A program made the position numbers and the translations under genes. The notes below the pieces were generated by a model, which was not told the DNA's origin, searched no databases, and saw only the letters and a program-made list of their open reading frames with translations. 64,000 nt of DNA from Kiritimatiellia bacterium (GTDB lineage: Bacteria; Verrucomicrobiota; Kiritimatiellia; UBA8416; YA12-FULL-48-11), in assembly GCA_028716365.1 (NCBI GenBank), contig JAQUPZ010000004.1, positions 62,001 to 126,000 on the forward strand, read 5' to 3'. Below are positions 23,801 through 32,359 of the stretch, piece after piece; the stretch's first letter is position 1; the number at the start of each line of letters is the position of its first letter.

Positions 23801-24576
23801 AGAAAATCCTGACATTTCGATCCGGTTCAGCGGCGTATTGTGATCTGATAAGGGGCGGAGGTACAACCAGTCTTGGCGGTTTTAAAGCCGGTTGTACCGA
23901 AAATCTTATCCCGGCCAATGGTGTATTGAATGCGCCAGACTATACACGTACGTGCAGTTGCGCCTATCAGAATCAAGTTTCTCTGGCTTTGATTACCATG
24001 CCGGATGTGGAAGAATGGACAAGTAATACATTGACACCATCTATCGGGATTATCAAACGGGTCGGTATTAACCTGGGTGCACCGGGGGACCGAAGTGCAA
24101 ATAATGGAACGTTATGGCTCGATTTTCCAAGTGTAGGAGGACCGTCTCCGGTTATTCCTGTAACAATCGTACCGGCGAAACCGGAATGGTTTTGTATCCA
24201 TTCATCCCTGATTAATGATGATGGGCAGGATAATCGATGGATAGTCGCGTCGGGCGCCAGGGGTATTACTTCTATCGGCCTCACCTTGATTCCTGAAAAC
24301 AAAGCTGGAAAGGAATTAATATATACTGTTCGTTTGTATTTCAGCGAACCGGACATGGTGGCGGCACACCAACGCGTTTTTGCGGTATGGATACAGGGGC
24401 AGGAGATGTTACCACGGGTGGATATCGTAAAAGAGGCGGAAGGAATTCGACATGCATTGGTCAAGGAATTCAAAGGGATAAAAGTCAGCAATCAGCTCAA
24501 GGTCGAATTACGTCCATTAACCTCAACCAGGTTTCCACCTCTGCTTTGCGGCGTTGAAGTGTCCCTGGAAGAATAG
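20812..24576 (+). CDS. Secreted double PQQ-type beta-propeller protein with methyltransferase-like central domain
   Basis: About 1254 residues from ATG 20812, which starts a clean signal peptide (MKWLMKLAGFIFAFVGVAMN); ATG 20788 in the same frame is possible. An N-terminal PQQ-like propeller has the repeated pattern AYDAETGEEKW, YCLDAKKGTLLWKF. Around residues 460-620 lies a Rossmann-type segment (CIWGAGTGNLAESLL, then LVIIDPDANKV), like a class I SAM methyltransferase. A second propeller follows (ARDVYTGRELWC, FNIRTGQVLWQ). The C-terminus is a beta domain. Such PQQ-propeller/methyltransferase composites occur in Planctomycetes and Lentisphaerae and their role is unproven. The methyltransferase part may be structural, since a secreted protein would lack SAM. 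Confidence 0.82.
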   Translation: MKWLMKLAGFIFAFVGVAMNLMAVDWPMWRYDARHSAVPPEKLPDKLHLQWVRELPTPIPAWPLQSSDQGDKLQFDFSYEPVAMGKMLFVPSMRDDSLRAYDAETGEEKWCFYADGPFRLAPLAWKDRIYAGSDDGYLYCLDAKKGTLLWKFQGAPSDKKVWGNKRLISMWPVRGAPVAQDGVLYFSAGIWPFMGIFIYAVEMNTGQAIWCNSSSGSVYTNQPHKTPSFAGIAPQGYMTIAPSMLLVTGGRSMPGAYDLKSGRLLYLDLANRTFGKRQGGYGVAVQKDWYFNGGIMYRISNGVPVTRVSANILIGDNTAIGVDSVTRKLTAWTTRPEEQKLKISDIKNKLKFWNKYTLPKLWEAGPLGVSNVLICAGNRLYGYGQANTIMAIDLPKDNQPAHVSWEGKVEGRIWNMLAANGRLFVVTMEGRLYCFAGPELAEPVRYSLNKPDEPVVSDWNQKAENILNQAGIRDGICCIWGAGTGNLAESLLRKSNLKLVIIDPDANKVASLRKRFDAMGLYGARVAIHAGDPMTFPLPPYFASLIVSEDWSRMGIDKGPQFLKRLFYPLRPYGGVACLPPEYQNKLQTWIKEAKLENAEIKQNGDFTMLVRAGALPGSADWTHQYADIGNTVCSKDSIVEAPLGLLWFDGGPSNEKVLPRHGHGPRPLVLDGRLFIEGTNTLSARDVYTGRELWCRELSWIGKSFDNTQHQAGANSLGSNYAVTRDGVYVAYGRVGLRLDPATGEKLAEFRLPRMNGIEGDPSWGYIGIWEDLLVATAEPLISGTNKVGGINWNGTASRALVVMDRMTGKPVWTRESVFGFRHNAIAAGDGKLFCIDRLAESVLAKSNRKPSNPDAKPVLQAFNIRTGQVLWQTQINVFGTWLGYSEKYDVLIQSGRPSSDMLKDEPKDRIIAYRGKNGKVLWEKTKMRYLGPLVLHDNQIIPSAPSGGITSNRSSSAMMDLLTGNHVTRKHPLTGKDIPWTYARAYGCGAALAGEKILTFRSGSAAYCDLIRGGGTTSLGGFKAGCTENLIPANGVLNAPDYTRTCSCAYQNQVSLALITMPDVEEWTSNTLTPSIGIIKRVGINLGAPGDRSANNGTLWLDFPSVGGPSPVIPVTIVPAKPEWFCIHSSLINDDGQDNRWIVASGARGITSIGLTLIPENKAGKELIYTVRLYFSEPDMVAAHQRVFAVWIQGQEMLPRVDIVKEAEGIRHALVKEFKGIKVSNQLKVELRPLTSTRFPPLLCGVEVSLEE

Positions 24577-24726
24577 ATACAATCCCAGCTTTGAACGGAC
24601 ACTTACACGAAACGTTTTAAAAAAATATGTTATTGATATTATTATTCCCTTTTCAAAAGACGAGCGAAGGATTAAACATGTATTTGGATGGTAAATGTCA
24701 TTGATCGCTTCAACCAGGGGTTCAGA

Positions 24727-25404
24727 ATGAAATCGTCGTCTCAAAATTTGCAATCAGCATGGAAACTATTGGGGTGGCTGCTGGCGTATGCAGTGGCAAT
24801 GGGTTTATTGGAGGCTATTTGTGTAATATACTTGCGACGTTTAGTTATGCCGGAGGGTATGAACGCGCAGCAGATCGGCGCGCCATTAGCACGATGGCCC
24901 ATCGAAATTATTCGCGAAGCATGTACACTGGTAATGCTGGTGGCTGTATCATGGCTGTCCGGATCCAACTGGCGGTCGCGCCTGGCCTGTTTCTTCTTCA
25001 TGTTCGGAGTGTGGGATATTCTTTACTATGCAGGTTTGAAATGGCTGGGGAATTGGCCGTCATCCTGGCTCGAATGGGATTGCCTGTTCCTGATTCCCAA
25101 ACCATGGTATGGACCGGTACTGGCTCCGGTATTGATCAGCCTGTACTTCATGTTTGCCTGTACAGTGGTGTTAATATATGAACAACGTCCTTTACCTTTA
25201 CGGATGACACCATTGGTTATTGTTCTGCAGGTAGCCGCGTTTGTTGTGTGGTACTGGTCTTTTGTGAAAGATGCCAATCATATAGCAAAACATGGTTATG
25301 CAGATATACATTACTCGTGGATGTTATTTATTGCGGGTTTGGTATGCGGCCTGACAAGCCTCTGGTTGGCAATGCAAGTGGATAAGAAACAACAGGTCGC
25401 TTGA
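24727..25404 (+). CDS. Multi-spanning membrane protein, unknown function
   Basis: A 225-residue protein from ATG 24727, with AGGGG in the ribosome-site position; the track start 24688 has none. Five or six hydrophobic segments are visible: LGWLLAYAVAMGLLEAICVI, CTLVMLVAVSWLSG, LACFFFMFGVWDILYYAGL, PVLAPVLISLYFMFACTVVLI, VIVLQVAAFVVWYWSFV and WMLFIAGLVCGLTSLWLA. No known family is recognised. It stands alone between the propeller gene and the aminotransferase, 150 bases after the first. Confidence 0.72.
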   Translation: MKSSSQNLQSAWKLLGWLLAYAVAMGLLEAICVIYLRRLVMPEGMNAQQIGAPLARWPIEIIREACTLVMLVAVSWLSGSNWRSRLACFFFMFGVWDILYYAGLKWLGNWPSSWLEWDCLFLIPKPWYGPVLAPVLISLYFMFACTVVLIYEQRPLPLRMTPLVIVLQVAAFVVWYWSFVKDANHIAKHGYADIHYSWMLFIAGLVCGLTSLWLAMQVDKKQQVA

Positions 25405-25726
25405 TCCCCATATTCTGCAATAATGGTCCGGTCGGAAAATGACACTTAATATTTCGACATTCAAAATGGCTGTATTTTGCCGCTTTTAATAGAGAATTTT
25501 GGTCAATTTAGTTCATATCCTTTCATAATTTTCAACATTTTCCACCAATTAAATCGATAATAGAAATAAAGCAATATTATTATTGATTATTGCGCAGTTA
25601 TTGAATAGATTAGCTTCGTAATCGGAAATAATAAACTCTCTCGTTAAAGGCCAAGATAAGTACTCGGAAAATTTTCAGAACAAGAAGTCGTATCATGAAT
25701 CAGAAGAACCATAAACAGGAGTCGGA
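25405..25726. other. AT-rich intergenic region, nothing identified
   Basis: This 322-base gap is AT-rich and holds no supported frame, no hairpin with a T run and no convincing -35/-10 pair. It probably contains the promoter of the aminotransferase gene at 25727. Confidence 0.5.
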
Positions 25727-27088
25727 ATGAATGTGAAAATGACTCGTCGACATTTTATTGGAACAGCCGCAGTAGCCGGTGCAGGCATGAATTTGCATTT
25801 TTCGAGTGTTGCAAACGCGGCTGAGTGTGGATCCACAGTATCAGCCACTGCAAAGCCTGTTTTGCTGGGAGGGAAGCCTGTACGAACGAAAGGTTTTCAA
25901 TCATGGCCGGTGGTTTCCGAGCATGATGAAACTTCAATTCAGGAAGTTGTTCATAGTGGCCGCTGGTATCGCGGCAAATCGGTAGAGGAATTTGAAGAAG
26001 CCTATGCCAAATTGAACGATGCAAAATACTGCCTGGCCACCTCCAGTGGTACCAGTGCTTTGTATGCGTCGCTGGGTGGCCTTGGGGTGGGCCCTGGTGA
26101 CGAAGTGATTGTACCGCCTTATACATTTGTGGCCACGGTCAATGTGGTTCTTCTTAACTATGCCATGCCGGTTTTTGTTGATTCGGACAGGGAGACATTC
26201 CTCATGGATCCGAAGAAACTGGAATCGGCAATTACCCCTCGTACTGCTGCGATAATTCCCGTCCACATAGGCGGGGCCGCGGCCGACATGGATAACATTC
26301 TTGCAATTGCCAAGAAACACAATGTGCCAGTGATCGAAGATGCCTGCCAGGCCCATTTAGGACAGTGGCGGGAACGCAATCTGGGAACATTAGGTACGAC
26401 TGGCTGTTTTAGTTTCCAAATCAGCAAGAACCTCGGTTCCGGTGAAGGTGGCGCTGTGTTAACAAACGACGAATCTATGGCTAACAAATGTTTCGCTTTT
26501 CATAACAACTGTCGTAAGCGAAAAACAGCCAGTTACAATTTTACATACGAAGGCGGGCGGGCTACTAATATCCGTATGACTGAATTTCAAGGTGCTTTGC
26601 TGCTAAGTCAAATGCGAGGATTAGAGCAAAGAGCTAAAACTCGTCATGAGAATGGCAAGTATTTAACGGGCATGCTTCGTGAGATCCCAGGCATTGTCCC
26701 GGCACGGATGTATGATGGCTGCACACGGAATGCGTATCATCTCTACATGTTCCGATATCAACCGGAGAAGTTTTCCAACTTGCCAAGGCAGAAATTCATG
26801 AAGGCGTTAAGCGCTGAAGGAATTCCATGTTCCGGCGGTTATGGACCGTTGAACAAGGCATCATTTATCAAGAATGCTCTAAATGCCCGTCCATACGTAA
26901 AGGTCTATGGCAAAGATACCATAGCGAAGTGGGATGATGACAACCGCTGTCCGGAGAATGATAAACTCTGCGAGGAGGCAGTATGGTTTACACAAAACAT
27001 GCTTCTTGGCCCGCGGAGTGACATGGACGAAATCGCTGAGGCAGTTCGTAAGATCAAAAAACATGCAGAGATACTGGTAAAAAGTTAA
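25727..27088 (+). CDS. DegT/DnrJ/EryC1/StrS-type aminotransferase with Tat signal
   Basis: A 453-residue PLP enzyme of the family that aminates keto-sugars. The first 32 residues carry a twin-arginine-like motif (TRRHFIGTAAVAG) and a hydrophobic stretch ending in ANAAE, which is unusual for a normally cytoplasmic family. The PLP-lysine region is SFQISKNLGSGEGGAV; SSGTSALYASL and VIEDACQAHLG are the other family signatures. The start ATG follows ACAGGAGTCGGA. The gene lies just upstream of a secreted propeller-like protein. If the signal is real, the enzyme would work in the periplasm with PLP already bound. A role in dehydratase or epimerase-type reactions on sugars without amination is also possible. 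Confidence 0.85.
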   Translation: MNVKMTRRHFIGTAAVAGAGMNLHFSSVANAAECGSTVSATAKPVLLGGKPVRTKGFQSWPVVSEHDETSIQEVVHSGRWYRGKSVEEFEEAYAKLNDAKYCLATSSGTSALYASLGGLGVGPGDEVIVPPYTFVATVNVVLLNYAMPVFVDSDRETFLMDPKKLESAITPRTAAIIPVHIGGAAADMDNILAIAKKHNVPVIEDACQAHLGQWRERNLGTLGTTGCFSFQISKNLGSGEGGAVLTNDESMANKCFAFHNNCRKRKTASYNFTYEGGRATNIRMTEFQGALLLSQMRGLEQRAKTRHENGKYLTGMLREIPGIVPARMYDGCTRNAYHLYMFRYQPEKFSNLPRQKFMKALSAEGIPCSGGYGPLNKASFIKNALNARPYVKVYGKDTIAKWDDDNRCPENDKLCEEAVWFTQNMLLGPRSDMDEIAEAVRKIKKHAEILVKS

Positions 27089-27102
27089 GGAGATCAGAAC
27101 AA

Positions 27103-28476
27103 ATGAGAAAACATACAGGTAGAATAGCGGTTCTTTGTTTGCTGGCAATCTGTCTGGGCTTTAATTCCAAGGCTATTTCGGCTGAACAAGGATGTGCCGG
27201 GGGTAAACATCAACTCCTTGCGAAGACTTATAATTCGGGTTTTAAATTGGCACATGACACCTACAACGGTATGGGTGTGGGAAGTGACGGAAAGATATAC
27301 TATGTTCTTTGCACCCAGCCTCATGATGTTGCAGCGCAAATGTGCAGTTTTGACCCCGCCACCCAGGAGATCAAGCGCATTGGAGATCTGACGGAAGCCT
27401 GCGGAGAAAAAGAAATGAAGGCGGTCGCACAAGGCAAAAGCCACTGTAATTTTGTTGAGTACAAGGGGAAGCTTTATTTTTCCACCCACACCGGTTTCTA
27501 TGCCATCATCGATGACATGGAGAAAATGGCTCCTCCACCGCCTGGCTGGAAGCCTTACCAGGGCGGGCACTTCCTTGCTTACGATATGGCAACTGGCAAG
27601 TTTGAGGATTTTGGCATGCCGCTTCCCGGTGAAGCCATCCTCACCATGAACATGGATAACCAGCGCGGCAGGCTCTATGGGCTTACCTGGCCAACTGCCC
27701 ATTTTGTGACCTATGACGTTGCCACGAAAAAAATGAAAGACCTGGGGCCGACAGCACTGGACGGGGAGAATGGCAAGGGTGCCAGGTATCGTACCATTTG
27801 CAGGTCCCTTGCAGTTAATCCCGATGACGGCTCTGTTTACTTCACCACCGGCGATGGCGCGATTTTCCATTATAGCTATGCGCGAGAGAAGCTCGAGACT
27901 GTGAACGGCGAAAACATGAAAAAGGACTATTTTGGATTATACGACCCGACTTTCTCCGGGCATATGGGATACAACTGGCGGATGGTGACATGGTATCCAT
28001 CAGAAAAAATGTTCTATGGAGTACATGGTAATTCCGGTTATTTATTCCGGTTCGATCCATCTGTTCCCCGTATTGAAGTTTTGGACCGGCTCACATCCTT
28101 GCCATCACAGCGCAGCGGCATGTACGACCAATTCAGTTACGGATATCTGGGATTCACACTTGGTCCTGACAAACGTACACTTTATTATCTCACCGGTGGT
28201 CCTATCTATGTCGACGGGAAAAGGGTGACAGGGAAAGACATTACCGGTAAAGGCGAAGCAAAAGGGCTTGAGAACCTTCATTTGATCACCTACGACATTC
28301 CGACTCGTACGTATCGTGACCATGGCGCGATATTTTACGCGGACGGACAGCGTCCGTTGTACGTAAATTCAATCGCAGTCGGGCTGGATGGTACGGTGTA
28401 TACACTGGCGCGAATTACCGAGAATGGCCATACGCGAACAGATCTTATCAGTATTGCCAATCCGTTCAAAAAGTAA
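27103..28476 (+). CDS. Secreted propeller-like protein, unknown function
   Basis: A 457-residue protein 14 bases after the aminotransferase, with AAGGAGATCAG as ribosome site. Residues 1-27 are a signal peptide (IAVLCLLAICLGFNSKAISA). The mature part repeats strand motifs of the type VGSDGKIYYVLC, FVEYKGKLYFST, VNPDDGSVYFTTGDG and VGLDGTVYTLARI, spaced about 50 residues apart as in seven-bladed propellers. Cysteines near the N-terminus may form disulphides. No enzymatic motif was found; a sugar-lyase-like or binding role is possible. It probably shares an operon with the Tat-signal aminotransferase. Confidence 0.74.
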   Translation: MRKHTGRIAVLCLLAICLGFNSKAISAEQGCAGGKHQLLAKTYNSGFKLAHDTYNGMGVGSDGKIYYVLCTQPHDVAAQMCSFDPATQEIKRIGDLTEACGEKEMKAVAQGKSHCNFVEYKGKLYFSTHTGFYAIIDDMEKMAPPPPGWKPYQGGHFLAYDMATGKFEDFGMPLPGEAILTMNMDNQRGRLYGLTWPTAHFVTYDVATKKMKDLGPTALDGENGKGARYRTICRSLAVNPDDGSVYFTTGDGAIFHYSYAREKLETVNGENMKKDYFGLYDPTFSGHMGYNWRMVTWYPSEKMFYGVHGNSGYLFRFDPSVPRIEVLDRLTSLPSQRSGMYDQFSYGYLGFTLGPDKRTLYYLTGGPIYVDGKRVTGKDITGKGEAKGLENLHLITYDIPTRTYRDHGAIFYADGQRPLYVNSIAVGLDGTVYTLARITENGHTRTDLISIANPFKK

Positions 28477-28558
28477 AAGTTTGTTGTTGGATTGTTTACA
28501 TTGCTTCGGTAAGTATACGGTAACTCGTTTAAAAGCTTGGGAAAAGTTTTAAAATTGG

Positions 28559-29029
28559 ATGTCCGTGTATAATAACCGTCAAATACCGCTAAAATATCGT
28601 TTCTATCTAATCGTCGGAATCCTTGCGTTGATAATGACAGGCTGCGCGACGATACGGCCTCCTTCCGGTCAATTGCCTGTCGAACGTAAAATGCTGGTAA
28701 CTGGTTACTGTCGTTGCGGTGAATGTTGTGGCTGGAAACGAAACTGGATAGGACTTCCCGTGGTGGCATCCGGATCGCGGAAGGGGGCTCCTAAGAAAAT
28801 CGGCATATGTGCCGATGGATCACGTGCAAAATATGGCACAATAGCTGCAGATCCAACAAAATATCCATTCGGCACAATCATGTATGTAGAAGGATACGGA
28901 TACGGTATCGTTCAGGACACAGGGGGAAAAGTAAAAGGGGAACACATTGATATATTCTTCCGCGATCATACTCAGGCACAACAATGGGGTGCAAAAAAGA
29001 ACATGGTCGTAAAAATCTGGATGCAGTAA
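28559..29029 (+). CDS. 3D-domain lipoprotein
   Basis: A 156-residue protein. The signal (YLIVGILALIMTGC) ends in a lipobox cysteine at residue 28. The C-terminal domain contains GTIAADPTKYPFGTIMYVEG, followed by VQDTGG and GEHIDIFF, the aspartate-bearing signature of the 3D domain seen in MltA-type lytic transglycosylases and RpfB-like cell-wall hydrolases. CRCGECCGW near residue 58 adds a cysteine cluster that may bind metal or form disulphides. It is probably an envelope protein that acts on peptidoglycan. It has no close operon partner. Confidence 0.85.
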   Translation: MSVYNNRQIPLKYRFYLIVGILALIMTGCATIRPPSGQLPVERKMLVTGYCRCGECCGWKRNWIGLPVVASGSRKGAPKKIGICADGSRAKYGTIAADPTKYPFGTIMYVEGYGYGIVQDTGGKVKGEHIDIFFRDHTQAQQWGAKKNMVVKIWMQ

Positions 29030-29178
29030 GTTTGTTTGCAAGTCGACTACCTTACGCCACGTTATAATTACATACCGGTTAAACGACTACTTCGCAAAAT
29101 TATCCTGCCAATTTGTAATTACTCGTATTGCATATTTGTTCTTAAAGTGGTAAAAAGAGAGGAACTGAAAGTTTCGTA

Positions 29179-29250
29179 TATAATAAGGGTGTGACAGAGG
29201 AATCTGCCACAGGTGGTTTTGGGTGGTCGGGCCGCCATCCAGTTTTTTTT
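29179..29250 (+). ncRNA. Candidate small RNA or leader: TATAAT, two hairpins, U-run
   Basis: A perfect -10 hexamer TATAAT (29179-29184) is followed at the expected start point by two exact 20-base hairpins. The first is GUGACAGA-GGAA-UCUGCCAC (29191-29210), with a GNRA tetraloop and one mismatch. The second is GGGUGGUCGGGCCGCCAUCC (29221-29240), followed after two bases by eight T residues. This is the layout of a roughly 60 nt terminated transcript. It ends 45 bases before the HAMP-OtsA start, so it may be a small RNA or a transcription-attenuating leader. No -35 box was found. No known RNA family was recognised. Confidence 0.55.
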
Positions 29251-29294
29251 CGATTGATATGGATTAATTTATTTTCTTCGATAACAGGGCTCAT

Positions 29295-31529
29295 ATGAAA
29301 CGAATGCTATTATTCATCCTTCCTGTTCTTTTATTAGTTTCCATTGCCTTTACGGTGTTCGGGGTTTTTCAGGTTCGTTATGAGGAGGAGAAGCAATTAG
29401 ACGAGATTAAGAGGAAAGCCATCGCAGTCAATGAGAGCCTGGAATTTTCCGCGCGGCACATTCTTGAAAATAATGATTTAAAGAATGCTAATCGTCTGGT
29501 CGAAAGTTTCCAGAGAAGAGAAAGACTGCAGGGTTGCGTCATCTATGACAAGGAAGGCAGGGTTCTGGCTGTTACTGAACGTATTTCTGATTGGGGCAGG
29601 ACAGCGAAACCATATACCAGCGAGATACTTGTCAGCAAAACGCCCAGGGGGGCGATGGAGAAGTTCGGTGATTATACCGCATACAGTTATGTCCTGCCGA
29701 TCAAGGATGCCAATGGCGAACTTCTGGGCATGGTTGAAGTAGTTTATGATACTTCACATGTACTTACCACGATTGCTGCCATCTGGAAACGGGTGAGTAT
29801 AACATTGATTTCCCTGCTGGTTGTAATTGTCCTGATCATGCTTCTAATCCAGCGGCAGATATTTGTGTTACCTGTTATCCGCCTTACGGAATGGTTTCAA
29901 CATTTTCAGCGCGGGGAAACAGATGTATCACATTCGATCAAAGAAGAGGATGAACTTGGAAAACTTGCCAGCGAGGTTGAGCAGGTGGCGCTGAGCCTCA
30001 GAATCGCACGCAAGGCAGTGTCCGAAAAAGCTTCCGAAAGGCTGGAAAAGGAAGAATTATGGACCGAAGCCAAGCTCAGAGATATTATCCATGTCCGCCT
30101 GGGAGAGAATGCGCTTTACATGGTGTCAAATCGAGAACCATATATGCATGTTATCAATGAAATAACGGGTAAACCGGAGTGCATACGTCCGGCAGGTGGT
30201 GTTGTTACAGCCATAGATCCCATCATGCGCGCCTGCGGGGGTATGTGGATTGCCCATGGAGCAGGTAACGCCGATCGCCAATTTGTTAATTCCAAGGACA
30301 AACTTGGTGTTCCTCCGGAGGATGACAAGTACATTCTCAAGCGAGTCTGGTTATCCAAAGATGAGGAAGAAGGCTACTATTATGGATTTTCAAATGAGGG
30401 TTTGTGGCCACTCTGCCATATTACACATACAAGACCTGTTTTCAGGGAACCGGACTGGCAGGCATATAAGAAAGTAAATCAAAAATTCGCCGATAGTGTT
30501 CTGTTGGAATTACCTGTAAAGAATCCTTTCGTTTTCATCCATGATTACCATTTTACCCTCCTTGCTGGAATGATAAAGGAAAAACGACCGGATACAACTA
30601 TCGCGTTGTTCTGGCATATTCCCTGGCCGAACCCCGAAGTTTTCGCGACATGTCCGTATCAGGAACAAATACTGGAGGGAATGCTTGCATGTGATCTGAT
30701 CGGTTTCCACGTACAAATGCATTGCAATAATTTCCTCGATACAGCAAACAGGCTCCTTGAATCACGCGTAGATACCGAGGCGTTCAAGGTAATACGCTTT
30801 GGCAAAGAAACATTGATCAAAGCATTTCCTATCAGCGTGGATGACTGTACGGGCCATGATTCATCAATGGAAGACTTGCAGCAGATCAATAATCTTTGCA
30901 AAGAATATAATCTTGAAAACACCATAATTGCCATGGGAGTTGACAGAATTGATTATACAAAGGGTCTTAGCGAGCGCATTCTTGCTGTTGACAGGTTTTT
31001 TGAGAAATATCCCCAATACAAGAAAAAATTTGTTTTTATCCAATTGGCCGCACCCAGCCGTACCCATATAAAACGTTATCATGATTTTGCAGGAGAAGTA
31101 GATGAGCTGGTTGAAAAGGCAAATTGGAAGCATTCAGAGGGCGACTGGAAACCAATAATTTATCTCAAACGGCATTTTTCGCAGGAAGAAATCAGACCAT
31201 ATTATCTGATGGCGGATATCTGTATTGTAAGTTCGTTACATGATGGAATGAATCTTGTGGCAAAAGAATATGTTGCGGCAAAAAAAGATTCAAACGGAGT
31301 TTTGATTTTGAGCCGTTTTACCGGCGCCGCCAAGGAATTAACACAAGCCATACATATAAACCCTTATTCTATCGAAGAATTCGCCGACAGTATAAAGTCA
31401 GCCATTGAGATGCCAGCGGAAGAAAAAAGAAGTCGAATGGCACATATGCGCAATGTGATCAGGATCAATAATGTTTACCGATGGGCAGGTAATATCATAA
31501 CCGAATTAACGTCACTTAAGAAGATATAG
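29295..31529 (+). CDS. otsA: Membrane-anchored sensor/HAMP-trehalose-6-phosphate synthase fusion
   Basis: A 744-residue fusion. Residues 5-27 are transmembrane. Residues 28-157 form a periplasmic PAS/Cache-like sensor (CVIYDKEGRVLAVTE). Residues 167-187 are the second membrane span and about 188-242 a HAMP linker. From about 273 it is a complete GT20 trehalose-phosphate synthase (start VSNREPYMHV). GT20 signatures: VFIHDYHFTLLAGM, FWHIPWPNPE, GVDRIDYTKGLSER and SSLHDGMNLVAKEYVA. Reaction: UDP-glucose plus glucose 6-phosphate gives trehalose 6-phosphate. The sensor-HAMP part implies control by an external signal, perhaps osmotic stress. otsB follows after 12 bases. Confidence 0.92.
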   Translation: MKRMLLFILPVLLLVSIAFTVFGVFQVRYEEEKQLDEIKRKAIAVNESLEFSARHILENNDLKNANRLVESFQRRERLQGCVIYDKEGRVLAVTERISDWGRTAKPYTSEILVSKTPRGAMEKFGDYTAYSYVLPIKDANGELLGMVEVVYDTSHVLTTIAAIWKRVSITLISLLVVIVLIMLLIQRQIFVLPVIRLTEWFQHFQRGETDVSHSIKEEDELGKLASEVEQVALSLRIARKAVSEKASERLEKEELWTEAKLRDIIHVRLGENALYMVSNREPYMHVINEITGKPECIRPAGGVVTAIDPIMRACGGMWIAHGAGNADRQFVNSKDKLGVPPEDDKYILKRVWLSKDEEEGYYYGFSNEGLWPLCHITHTRPVFREPDWQAYKKVNQKFADSVLLELPVKNPFVFIHDYHFTLLAGMIKEKRPDTTIALFWHIPWPNPEVFATCPYQEQILEGMLACDLIGFHVQMHCNNFLDTANRLLESRVDTEAFKVIRFGKETLIKAFPISVDDCTGHDSSMEDLQQINNLCKEYNLENTIIAMGVDRIDYTKGLSERILAVDRFFEKYPQYKKKFVFIQLAAPSRTHIKRYHDFAGEVDELVEKANWKHSEGDWKPIIYLKRHFSQEEIRPYYLMADICIVSSLHDGMNLVAKEYVAAKKDSNGVLILSRFTGAAKELTQAIHINPYSIEEFADSIKSAIEMPAEEKRSRMAHMRNVIRINNVYRWAGNIITELTSLKKI

Positions 31530-31541
31530 AATTGCGATAAA

Positions 31542-32345
31542 ATGGAATATTTATTTAGTAATTGGAAAACAATAGAAAAGATATTGTTCCGGAAATATTG
31601 TTTTTTCTTCTTCGATTACGATGGGACTTTGGCCCCTATAGTTGATATTCCGCACAAGGCGTTTCTCCCAAAAATAACCAAACAACTCTTGTTTAGATTG
31701 TCTAAATGCCGCAACTGTAAGGTCGCCGTTATCAGCGGACGATCGCTGATTGATGTAAAGAAAAAAGTAGGGCTGGGCAGAATAATATATGCCGGCAATC
31801 ACGGCTTGGAATTAGAAGGAACACGCCTTCGATTTAAAGCCCCGGTCCCTCATGGTTTAAAGGCGATAATACAACATATAAACCATGTTTTGGCCCATGA
31901 ACTTTCAGGAATTCCGGGCGTATTCGTGGAAAATAAGGGAATAACTGTCAGCGTTCATTATCGTTTAGTCAGTCACAAGAATCTTAAATTAATGCATAAG
32001 AATTTCAGAAATGTGATTAAGCCCTATATTGAACGAAATCAAGTAGAGATTATATCCGGAAAGAAAATTTACGAAATCAAACCGTCAGTAAAATGGGGCA
32101 AAGAAAAAATTGTCTCATGGCTTCTGACAAAGCACCGGTCAGCCCGGAACAGTAAATCCATATTCCCGGTTTATATCGGGGATGACGTTGCTGATGAAAA
32201 TGTATTCAGATTCCTCAGCCATGACGGCCTGTCAATATTCGTTGGGAATCCCTGCAAAACTACGGCACAGTTTTATTTAAGGAACACAGGAGATGTTTCG
32301 GAATTCTTGCGTCGCATTGTCGTATTAATGTCTATTTCTGTCTAA
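31542..32345 (+). CDS. otsB: Trehalose-6-phosphate phosphatase
   Basis: A 267-residue HAD-superfamily phosphatase that dephosphorylates trehalose 6-phosphate in the cytoplasm. HAD motif I is FFDYDGTLAPI (nucleophile aspartate). VAVISGRSLIDV is motif II and YIGDDVADENVF is motif IV. The family segment YAGNHGLELEG lies in the cap region. The length is normal. It is downstream of the OtsA fusion by 12 bases and is certainly cotranscribed with it, giving a two-gene trehalose pathway. Confidence 0.94.
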   Translation: MEYLFSNWKTIEKILFRKYCFFFFDYDGTLAPIVDIPHKAFLPKITKQLLFRLSKCRNCKVAVISGRSLIDVKKKVGLGRIIYAGNHGLELEGTRLRFKAPVPHGLKAIIQHINHVLAHELSGIPGVFVENKGITVSVHYRLVSHKNLKLMHKNFRNVIKPYIERNQVEIISGKKIYEIKPSVKWGKEKIVSWLLTKHRSARNSKSIFPVYIGDDVADENVFRFLSHDGLSIFVGNPCKTTAQFYLRNTGDVSEFLRRIVVLMSISV

Positions 32346-32359
32346 ACCGGATTCGAATG

